Of a DNA stretch of 64,000 nucleotides, positions 34,266 to 43,983 are shown one piece after another. Where the stretch lies: assembly GCA_028564705.1 (NCBI GenBank), contig JAPXFQ010000082.1, positions 2,604,001 to 2,668,000 on the forward strand, in the 5' to 3' direction. Origin of the DNA: Apricaphanius iberus (Eukaryota > Chordata > Actinopteri > Cyprinodontiformes > Aphaniidae). The notes beneath the pieces are model-generated. The model ran no database searches. It saw only the letters and a program-made list of their open reading frames with translations, and was not told where the DNA came from. The position numbers were made by a program, and so were the translations under genes. How positions within the stretch are numbered: position 1 is the first letter of the stretch; every line of letters begins with the position of its first letter.

Positions 34266-35224
34266 TTACCTATATTAATGGCAGTATAAAAGAGACCTGA
34301 CCTGTCCAAACCTTCAAAAAGTCAGACTCCAAACTCCACCATGGCTAAGAATAGAGAGCAGTCTAAGGACACCAGGGACAAGATTGTACATCTACACAAA
34401 ACTGGAATTAGCCAGTCTACAGTAAACAAGCAATTTGGTGAGAACGGATCAAATGTTGGAACCGTTAACAGAGAATGGATCATTAATAATCTTCCTTAGT
34501 GTGCTCCTCTATGCAAGATCTCACCTTGTGGGGTAGACACGATCTTGAGGGCGGTGAAGAAACAGCCCAGAACTATACAGGCGTAACTGATCAACAACCT
34601 GAAGAGAGCTGGGACCATTAGTAATAAACTATGTCATCTTGGATTAAAATCCTGAAGCAGCCTGCCACATGTGCAGGGTTGTCTAAAGTTGGCCAGAGAC
34701 AATTGGGAGAATGTAATTTGGTAAGATAGACGAAAATACAACTCTAACGTATAAACACCAATCACTGTGTTTGGAGTAGGAAGAATGCATCCAAAGACGC
34801 CATATCTACTGTGAAGCATGGGGGTGGAAACATCATGCTTTGGGGTTGTTTCTCTGCGAAGGACATTTATCCAGATTGAGAAAAGAATGAATGGGTCCAT
34901 GTATCGTGAGAGTTGGAGCTTTGGAGTTTAAATGTGTCTGGATCTTTCAGCATGACAGTGATCCCAAAACACATCGCTTGGTCATGGAATGAGTGCCTAC
35001 ATAAAAGTATTTTAGGGTTCTGGAGTGGCCTAGCTTAACCTGGCATCAGTCAGATCTATGTGTAGCCCCGCCCCATGTTGAGCCTATGGGGAGCCTAAAT
35101 CACCTCCCCTTCCGGTCGGCCCATGGGTCCCCAAACTGAAAAAATAATGAATGGAAGTGAATGAAGGGATAAAAGTTATTTTCTGGTCCGCTTTGTCTCA
35201 CGTCCTGAATCACACATACGTTTA

Positions 35225-35260
35225 CTAACTCCCGTTAGTAATTTTACTAACGGGAGTTAG
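35225..35260. repeat. Perfect 17-bp palindrome
   Basis: CTAACTCCCGTTAGTAA (35225-35241), TT, then its exact reverse complement (35244-35260). Lies within the nested element. Confidence 0.9.
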
Positions 35261-35635
35261 CATTAGCTATAGCATGTAAAACACTCACCTAGAGCTTGTA
35301 GAGCTTCTCCTCCATGCTGGCTCTCACTCCACCAACTGCTTTATCCCCAACATAGCAGCTACTTTCCACATGGTCAGATTTATAGTGGTTTTCTCCGTGT
35401 TTAATGATTTTTTACTCATCCTGGAGGCTACAGCCCTAGCTCTCCTTCTTCTTCTGCAGTTGTAGTCTGCCAAGCGTTTTTACCCAGAACCTAAAGTAAC
35501 TTTTACCTCCGGTCGAAAATCTGCGTTTTCTCTGCATCAAAATTAGTTTTTAAAATTCACGGACATCATATGTTCGATCCACGCCGCATTTCAAACTGAA
35601 TCGGAAAATAACTTTTATCGCTCCATTGACTCTCA

Positions 35636-36458
35636 CGGTGTGTTCACACTGAACGCGATAGGAGCCAATATAAAGCATGACACACGCCTAGCTGTTCGCG
35701 TGGACATTCGCACCTTGAAGCATGTACAACGCGAACTGGCCTTCAGCGGAGCTGGGGCCAGAGTTCATCTGCGGTGGATTATGGACCGAGCTGACGGAGG
35801 ACAGCGTGTTTGGCCCGGGCTTCAACGGAGCTGGGGCGACAGTGCAGCTGGCGGTGGATTATGGACCGAGCTGACGGAGGACAGAGTGGATTACTTGTTC
35901 GGCCTGGCCTCCGGTAGAGCTGGGACCGCTGCACTGGGGGTTTGGTGAGCTACGGATATAGTCTAGCTACGGCGGAGGGATCCATAAACAGCAGCGAGCC
36001 TCTCATAAACACCGGCTCCTCGCCGCCTGGAGAACGTGACCTGCTCGCCCAGTTTGCGCCGTGAAGGTCCAAGCTTCGTCTGCCGAAACACCAACTACAT
36101 TTCTGAGCAGCTGTCCATCTGTCTGCGGTTTATTTCCTCCATGTCCTGCTGAAACTCTGTCCCCTGATTGGTTGTCGAGGCGCGATTTGACGCTGGACTT
36201 AAGATTTTTCCAAATCGAGCGATAGACGCTATGAGCACGAATGCACAAAATGCACCACATAAAGTGCAGCGCGAATTTTCCATCGCATCTGTAGCGCGAA
36301 TTGTTCGCGCAAATCAGGCAGAAAAGCTTTTTCGCGACGCAAATCTGCTTCTGAAGTGTCGCGGGACACCAAGTCGCACTTCATCGCGCTCCTCCATTGA
36401 TTTTACATGTAAACCTGAAGCTCTAGTCGCTCCTATCGCGTTTGGCCTGGACACACAG
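35636..36458 (+). mobile_element. PIF/Harbinger-type non-autonomous element, copy A
   Basis: 823 bp. The ends are CGGTGTGTTCACACTGAACG and, reversed, CTGTGTGTCCAGGCCAAACG, both continuing CGATAGGAGC. Flanks are TCA at 35633-35635 and TCA at 36459-36461. It is inserted in one arm of the surrounding long inverted repeat; the opposite arm at 35150-35180 shows the uninterrupted sequence. It is the same family, in opposite orientation, as 49984-51132 but has lost most of the internal coding remnant. It contains a locally duplicated stretch TGGATTATGGACCGAGCTGA at 35776 and 35858. Confidence 0.85.
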
Positions 36459-37564
36459 TCATTCATATTTTTTGGCAGTCGGGGACCCATGGACCGGAAG
36501 TAGAAGGGCGTGACTTAGGGTCCCCATAAGACGATCTGGAATCTTAGCAGCAGAAACTGTCTGAAACAGGGAGGGCCATCTGGTAGAATACTTTGAGCTG
36601 ATTGGAGAACACTCAAGGTAGCGCCCACCAGGAAACTGACTTCTACTCGAGCATCAACTGGCTCGGTCATGTTAGTTTCTCTTAGCCGGGCAGTCACAAA
36701 AGCACAATTCCAAATATATGACTTGGCCATTAAAGCTGATTCTGATTTTGAAAAGTCCCAAAAGCACAATGCTGACAAATGATTGGTCTGGCGAAATGCT
36801 GATCGGACGGTTTTGATTGGAGAGGTCCAAGATGGATTCTCCTGAGTTTGGAAAACTCAAAATCTCGCGAGAATCCATCTTGCAGAGCAAGGTAAGGCCT
36901 ACTATCCAGACCTCAATCCAAGTGAGAGTGGATCGTCTATGATGCCCAGCAACAGCCTCAAAACAATACTTCTCTAGAGGAGATCTACATGGAGGAATGG
37001 GTCAAATTACCAGCTATAGTATGTGAAAACATTGTGAAGACTTACAGAAACGTTTGACCTTTGTCATTGCCAACAAAGGGTATATGACAAAGTATTGAGA
37101 TTAACTTTTGCTATTTAGGAAATACTTATTTCCCACCATGATTTTCAAATTAATTCTTAAAAAATCACACCATCTGATTTTCCGGATTTTTTATTTATTT
37201 ATTTTTTAATTTTGTCTCTCACAGTAGAGGTTTACATATGCTGAAAATTACAGGCCTCTCTCATCTTTTTAAGTGGGAGAACTTTCCCAGTTGGTTGCTG
37301 ACTAATACATGTAATGTCTGCATTACATGTTACTGTCTTAAAAATGTAACTGATCTACACTACTTCAAGTTATTTTTGGCAAAATATCTTACATTTTTAA
37401 ATACTGTAGCTTATCAATTTACATTTTACACAAGTGTGCAACCACAAAGACTTTATTTTTAACACTATAATAACCTCAAATGCCTTTGCATGCCTATCTC
37501 ACGGTTATGAGGGATTGCTGTGGTTGGAAAATTTGCATCAACAGGGCACAACCTCATGGCAATG

Positions 37565-37660
37565 ACTTGAAGCAATCTGCTGGGATTCCTTAAATAGAAA
37601 ACTTTTTTAACTGATTGGAATGTTTGTTTAATTTTATTGAAATTTCAAATTCAACCATTT
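37565..37660 (+). repeat. Retroposon tail fragment shared with 6245-6420
   Basis: CAATCTGCTGGGATTCCTTA then AATAGAAAAC and GATTGGAATGTTTG match the fragment at about 6262. No coding sequence. Confidence 0.5.
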
Positions 37661-37929
37661 GAAATGCGCTTGTCAATCACGTTACTGAAATTGAAATGAG
37701 TAATATATTCCTGTAACTCATTTCTTTTGCAATGCTTTACTCCTAACACTGCTTAACACAGACTGTTTATGATGGAAACAACTAATACAGATTAGCTATA
37801 AAACTACATATCAATGGTGACACATGGTAAAGGCAGCATCGTGTGGCAGAAGATAGCTGAAAAGGGTTTATGTTAAAATAAATGGAACTATATCTACTAC
37901 AGTTCTATAAGAAAATGTGTTAGAAGCTA

Positions 37930-38350
37930 CAAAAAACTTCAGAAATCTAGATGGTGAGCATAACTGAAAACTATCTAGATGTGCAAAACTCCGAAATGGC
38001 CTAGTAGAGTGTCTGGGCGGGAGCTCAGACTAATTGTTTGTAATCCAGACGGAAATGAGTCGACACCAGTTACATCCTGCTATGTAAAATAGGAAGAGTT
38101 GCTGGTGGAGCAGCTAATGGCAACAATACAAAGAGAAACACTGCAACCATCTCTGTTTCTTCAATATATCTGTCTTTTATTATTTCTGCAGCTGAGGGCG
38201 CAGATAAGTGTTGCTGCTCTCTACCGAGAGAATCATGACGTGTAGATGTCAGTTAATTCCTTAAAGGGCCACTGTTGTGTGGAGACACGACAGCAGAGAG
38301 GAGCGGGTCAGCAAATTACCCTGTTAGATGAGAGATCCGATAAAATTAGG
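37930..38350 (+). repeat. Dispersed repeat, third copy of the 1056-1885 family
   Basis: Shares AAATGGCCTAGTAGAGTGTC-type wording, then ATGTAAAATAGGAAGAGTTG, AACACTGCAACCATCTCTGT, TTCCTTAAAGGGCCA and a final GATAAAATTAG, in the same order as 1494-1885. No transposase or RT reading. Confidence 0.6.
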
Positions 38351-38794
38351 ATCCAATAAAATTACCTTGGATTTTTTTTTATCTCAAAATGATGCACCAT
38401 GCTTGTGTTAGACTATTATCTAAAATCTCTCAAGATAAATTCAAGTTTGGAATTGTAGCGTTACAAAATCTTATAAATACTTTTGCATGGCATGCTTTAT
38501 CGAACAAGACTCAATAAACTAATTGTCAAAAGGGTTACTTGAAAAACTATAAACATAAGTGAGAAAAACACAAGATCCTATGTTAAAACACGTCAACTAC
38601 AAGTGGATTTGGAATCATCTGTTTAGAATTTAATTTCAATTCAACACAGAGTCCACTCCAGATGTTCTTGTAGTGATGAGCAAAATTGCTTCATAATTTC
38701 CTGCTTTTTCTATTTTCTTTTACTGCATTGAAACACTTAGAAACTGATCAGGAACATCATTACAGGTAATTTTGAGAGGGCCATTAACTTGTAC

Positions 38795-39030
38795 CATGGT
38801 GGGGGTTTAGGAGGGTGGGGGTGATGCTATGCTCTGCCTGTCGTTTGTGTCTGGTGCCCTCCGTGGCCCTCTCCGGCTGCAGCACCTGCCCAGCTGTCAG
38901 AGCATTGGGGGGTGGGGGTGGGGGGGTGGTATTCATGGGGGGTCAGGTGAGGGAGGTCCAAAGGTCACATTCCAGACAGGCGTATCCACACCCTGATTAA
39001 GAACTCAGCTGCAGTAACACGGCCTGCGGG
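38795..39030. other. GC- and G-rich island, possible G-quadruplex region
   Basis: In an AT-rich setting, 38798-38825 and 38905-38955 are G-run rich on the + strand (GGTGGGGGTTTAGGAGGGTG; GGGGGGTGGGGGTGGGGGGG), each with at least four G-runs of three or more. Between them is a GC-rich stretch (38830-38900). An open frame of 61 codons (38815-39000) has no recognisable domain. It could be a regulatory element or part of a non-coding transcript. Confidence 0.5.
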
Positions 39031-41040
39031 GGGATAATTCGTTATACCTTCTGCTGTTCTGTTCCTCTTTCTTTTTGTCATGTGAATCGTCTGAAGATCA
39101 ACTAAAACTGTAGAGAAGCAAATTCACATTTACCACGGCTGAACACCTTGTATGTTTGCATCAAAAGTTTTCAAAGCCCACATCTACACTAACATGGAAA
39201 AATGATGAAAGTTCCTCTATATTTTGGCCCAGACAATCTTATTTATTATTACATTATCTTTTACACACAGAATGACAGGCTATATACTTTATTTCTTTAA
39301 CTGGTTTTGTAGCAAATACAAATTACTACTACTACTAAGTTATGAACTGTGTTTGCTTTGAATGCTCTTAACTTGATAATATTGCTTTTTAATAATTGTG
39401 TAATCTAGCTGTTAAAACGTATTCTTGTCTGTCATCATTGGATCTGAGAGTATAGATTAAAGTCCTGGCGCTAAATCGTTAATGATGTTACTGTCTTCAC
39501 TCTCTTAAATAAAACAAATTAAATGACTATATTGTACAGAATTATAGCAAAATCGATTTACCACAACATCTAGGAAATATATCAATGTCAAGAAGACACA
39601 TCATTCATCTACTGTTGATATTTCTGTTCTGTATAAAAAAACACATGACAATTTCACTGACTTCCACTTAAGGTGATTCGCCAGATGATGTATATAACCA
39701 CTGATATGATAGAAAAATATTACAACTTTTCTGACAGAACAGCTTTCAAATTAATAAATTAATAATGTACTTCTCCAGTGTTTAAGTGGTTTCTTGATTG
39801 TACAAGTACCTGAACTGTCAGGTCTGGCTTATGAAAATGAACTAAATCAACTATTTTAATGATTTAACAATAGGGAAGATTGGATTCTTGTTTTTCTCAG
39901 AGAATATATATTTTTTTTTCTAAAAAAATGAAACCATTTCAAAATACAATTTTGAATTTACTCTGGTTTTTCTTCATTTTATTTTGAAATTTAGGGGATC
40001 TGAAATATTTCAATGAGACAGAAAAGTGAAAACAAAACGTACCTAAATGTAATCCAGTTTTGATCAGACTAAAATCGAATCGAAAATCAAATCAATTTTA
40101 AAATAAACATCGGATTTTTATGGGTCCCTAGACATAGGGGAGTGAAAGGGAACAAAATGGCAGACATGCTGGTAAAAGAAGCTGTTACTTCAGAACTGGT
40201 TGAGCTGGGTATTGCAGTAAGCAGGTCAGAAATTAAAAAGTGTCACAAAATGTATTTGCTTGCTTGGTTAATGTGTGTTTCTAACACACATGTTGAATCT
40301 GTATTTTAAATGATCTGTGAAAAAGATTGAGATATTTTAAATTGCCACATCTAAGCTAATTTCTTTCATTTAATCGTGTGTTGTTGATATGTAATTTCTT
40401 GGAAGTGCAATGTAATTTCTTTAAATTTGTTGTACAGAACGGAGAAAACTTGAACAGTGATTGTAGAACCATTTTGAATAGTAGTTTTGAGCTTATGGCT
40501 ATTGGTTCCCTATGTTTTAAGCTATTTTGTTCTGACTTTATTCTAGGTCAGTTTTTTTGATTGGAGCACTATTCAACCCATAGCGCTAAAAGAGGAGAGA
40601 TGACTACTTTCGAGTACTGGATGGCAAGCCCCAACCCGCAGGATCAAATAATCTGGTAGATGGTAACTTGACTGGTCATTTGGAGATTGAATGGACACTT
40701 ATATGACCTATTGACAAAGACTGAACAGACTATCAGACTGAGTTATTATTATTATTTTTTATGTTTTTCTATGTATCATTCCTATATTCCTAAAAGTGAC
40801 CACTTTTTTTTGTCAAGCTGGGATCCCAAAAAATCTAGCAGTAAATATCTACTGCTTTTCTTCAAATTGTACATGGTTTCCTCGGTTATTGGTCACATCT
40901 AGCTCCCACAAATCTAGGGTCTCCTGATCTGGCCCCAATACCTTCATAAACTTGGATTACTGCATTAATATTAAAACTAACCTAATTGGTCATACTGGAT
41001 AGTCATAAAGGCTTACTGTAAGGTACTCACATATTAGTTA
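39031..41040. other. Intergenic, no feature
   Basis: About 2 kb of AT-rich sequence. A faint fish-repeat end may lie at 40040-40140. No gene seen. Confidence 0.4.
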
Positions 41041-41440
41041 CAATCCACGGTCTCACACACGGTGGGATGCCCACGCCCGCCAGATGTGTTGGATACTCAT
41101 TCATGCGTCTCACGAAATCTTCATGGCTTGCTGTCCTTGTGAAAAACATGAATGTCAAGATGTGCTGCCTGAAGACCTCCAATTTTGTAGGCCCTGGGGA
41201 CTTGGCTGGCGTGCCTGGCCATCATGTAGTCCCTCAGGCCCACATCGTGAAATTAATTGGTTGTTTCTTTTTGCCCTGTCTGGACCAAGGGGTCCCTGTG
41301 GCACGGCACAGGTGTCCTCCACAATCGTGACTGATATAGCTAAAAAATGAGGATAGAGAGCGGGCTCACCATGAAAAAAAGACTTAAAAAACACATCATC
41401 CCAATATTTGAGAAATACCTCAACAGCTACCATTAATTGT
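41041..41440. other. Unidentified GC-richer segment with coding-like texture
   Basis: Clearly richer in G+C than its surroundings, with open frames of 87-92 codons on both strands overlapping one another. The - strand reading in mixed frames includes GGLQAAHLDIHVFHKDSK, suggesting a decayed coding sequence with frameshifts. I do not recognise a family, and no splice context or start is convincing. It could be a transposase or gene fragment. Confidence 0.3.
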
Positions 41441-42920
41441 TGCTTCTGTTGTGATTTTGTTTTGTAGTATATTTACATTTTACTTTGCTCTATTTCACTG
41501 TTCGGTTATTCAAATTTTTTTATTTATGTTTGTACGTATTCAGAGATTTTTTTACACGGCTTTGTATAGTTTTTTTAAACATAATATATAACACTGTTTT
41601 AAAGAGGTACATTTTTTTCAATCATATGCATGTATTCAAGAACATTTTTATGACCATATGTTTAGTTCGTTTTACTTTTTAATTGCATTGGGAAATTACA
41701 CATAAAAGCAATATTCATATTCCCTTGTGTTATGAACCCTGGGAAGTGTTAAGGGAGTAGTCATTTTTATGTAATCTGTGGATCTGTAATTGCATCCTAA
41801 TATGTTCACATAAAATTTGTACTTAGTGTAAACATTCTTATAAAATAAACTAAATGGCAGAAGTTTGATAATTTCATATAGTGAATGAGAGGTTTGAATA
41901 TCCCATCAAGATGCAGTGCACCAACACACTCTAAACCACAATGTTCTGTACAAGGAGAGAATTTAATCCTGTGTCAGTACAAAGATTGCATTGCTACTTC
42001 AGGACCTGAACAATGTGTTGTAATTAACAAAACCATTCTGCTCTGTAGTTTAAAATCCAGAAAGAGGGTGTCCGACTACCATTTTGTTACCTTGAATTCA
42101 ATAGTACGAAGGTCATGCAGCATTACAGTGATATAAAGCACACAAGCAAATCTGTATTTTAAAAATTTGTTAGGGTTGGGGTTCGATTGCGTTGTTCGAA
42201 TGGGTCATTTGGCATAATAATTATTACTCACCATGCAATTATCGCGATCAAGCTTTTTGATATTGTGATTTCGAATACAGTTCGATTAATTGCTCAGCAC
42301 TACGTGCAATTGCCTATGTACTTGACTGACAATTAGGAGGGTTACAAGCAGGTGTTAATTTTAACATTTGTTGGTCCTTGGATTATTTAGCCCTTTTTCT
42401 AAGAAATGATCTTTTTGATTTATTCCAGCTCTGGCATTGTTAATGAGTGTTATAGAGAACAGTATTATTAGAAAGAGATGTAATTATGTGTGGCCATGAA
42501 GTGCTCTTAGAGTTCCCATTTTAGCCCACATTATAATCCGACTGTGACAAACTACCCCCCCTCACCCATACAAGCGCACACACCTTATCCTAAAGACAGT
42601 TTTTTTTCCATCTAGAATGCCTTCTCTGTGCCCCAAGTTCATTTTCCGCTCTGACCTCAGAACAGTTTTTTTTTTTCCTCTTCCAAAACATAACTGTAGC
42701 TTTTGATTCACACTAACAAATCCTCTGTCAGCTGGAAAGCAGAAGAGGCCCACAGGAACCGTTTTACCAGGTCTGCTCCAAATGTGTCGACTGGGTGTGA
42801 TTTTGTAAGTGGACTCGCTGGTCCAAACTGTGTATTCTCTAATGTTCTGTCATTTCTGAAACTCAGGGAAAAAGAAGGGATCAGTGCCCCTTACAACAGT
42901 TAGAAAATAGTTATGAAAGA
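41441..42920. other. Intergenic, possible repeat end near 42180-42300
   Basis: 42225-42310 (ATTATCGCGATCAAGC, then TTCGATTAATTGCTCAGCAC) resembles a common fish transposon end. C- and T-rich tracts occur at 42550-42680. No gene recognised. Confidence 0.35.
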
Positions 42921-42939
42921 TTAATTCATAGCTTATTAA

Positions 42940-43038
42940 AACCGAAATCATATTTAGTTTGTCACTTGGGAGATTCATCCAGATTAACTCTCTTTGGGCT
43001 TCTTGATAAAACGACAGGTTCTTCAGTCCACTGCCCAG
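42940..43038 (+). other. Putative 5' non-coding exon of the GLUT gene
   Basis: Ends in CACTGCCCAG|GTAAGTTTTT, a near-ideal splice donor about 860 bp before the next acceptor TCCATTTCTAG|AAAAC at 43900, which opens the exon containing the start codon. The transcription start is not visible; the left limit is a guess. TATTAAAA near 42934 could serve as a TATA-like element. Confidence 0.4.
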
Positions 43039-43968
43039 GTAAGTTTTTTCCTCATTTCCTATGTTGAATCAATGACAAATAGCAACAAAACCATAATGTG
43101 AATAACATAAAATGAAGTAAATGATGGCAGGTCATGAGTCAGGTTTTCTTTTGTTTCTGTTTCTAAATAAAGCAGTTTATAAAGGTTTTAATGCAAAATT
43201 AATTTTTTATTTTATTTTACTTAAATGTATTTTCATTTCATGATTTTGAAACAAGAAATGTCTATGTGTTACAGCTTTTATGTGACAGTCTGTGGTATAA
43301 ATTTGATATGCTCCTCTGTACAATATAAGTTGCCACAGTCAAAGTCAGGATGTGGAAGATACTGAACAGTGAACTGTCATTTCATCAAGTATGATCAGAG
43401 CAGATATCGCTGATCATGCTACTGGGGAACATTGTTTCGGGTTTTTTATCAGAGGGGTTTAAAGTTTCCAGACTAGCTGGTTTGAAAACAAAAATAAACC
43501 ATTCTCCATATACTTTTTATCATTTTGACAACCACTCATCACATTTTTTCTACTTTTTAAATTGTGCATTTTAATTCCATCACATAAAATCACATGAAAT
43601 GATGTTGATCTATTTTACGAAAGGCTTTTTTTTGCCTCCTGACCATTTTAACTAAGTATTGCTCAATGTGCTGCCAAGGTCAGATACTAAATCCAGACTC
43701 AATGCGAGTGAAGAAAATCACAAAAGAGAAAAAAACAATAAGGTAATGAAAATAACTAAAAAACTTTAAAAAAAAACTGAAAAACTACTGTATTTCTCAA
43801 CAGCACCTGAAAAAATTACAAGAAAGCATGTTTATTTTTTAAAGATTACTGTGAAGAAATTTTTGATAATATCCAATGCTTATCTTCTGTCCATTTCTAG
43901 AAAACTAAAATCAGAAGACAATTAAAGCACCTGCTTTCTAAAAGAGAAATTCTGTCTCATTCCAACAG

Positions 43969-43983
43969 ATGGCATCCAAGAAG
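43969..43983 (+). CDS. GLUT coding exon 1
   Basis: ATGGCATCCAAGAAG|GTTTGG encodes MASKK. GLUT1 also has a tiny first coding exon ending in KK. The exon probably starts at 43901 after TTTCTAG, leaving 68 nt of 5' UTR. Confidence 0.85.

Larger units (their letters stand above)
35035..36895. mobile_element. hAT-like inverted-repeat element inside Tc1, itself carrying further insertions
   Basis: The target flanks are GGCCTAGC (35027-35034) and GGCCTACT (36896-36903), agreeing at 6 of 8 positions as an 8-bp duplication. The ends start TTAACCTGGC and, reversed, TTACCTTGCT. Internally a long inverted repeat spans about 35084-35200 and 36462-36532 plus 35585-35635, with shared wording CCTATGGGGA...GTCGGCCCATGGGTCCCC. 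A solitary arm of this inner family is at 58655-58800. Whether the inner repeat is a separate transposon or the subterminal part of the outer one is not decided. Confidence 0.6.
34270..37310 (+). mobile_element. Tc1-like transposon interrupted by nested elements
   Basis: Transposase start at 34341: MAKNREQSKDTRDKIVHLHK followed by TGISQSTVNKQFG, then stops and frameshifts through 35034. The catalytic-core region is seen as GCATGGGGGTGGAAACATCA at 34819. The gene breaks at GTTCTGGAGTGGCCTAGC (35017-35034) and resumes at 36896 with GGCCTACTATCCAGACCTCA. It continues to ATTGTGAAGACTTACAGAAA near 37030. The 3' end is AATTACAGGCCTCTCTCATC then TTTTTAAGTGGGAGAAC near 37244, with GTTGCTGACTAA. Its total length without the insertion is about 1.2 kb, normal for Tc1. 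The 5' inverted repeat is not clear. Confidence 0.85.

Noticed and set aside
35640..36503. Open frames of 102 and 111 codons in a CpG-rich stretch, at first taken for a CpG-island gene start
   Set aside because: The stretch is a Harbinger-type element (35636-36458) also present at 49984-51132 in reverse; the frames are not conserved between copies.
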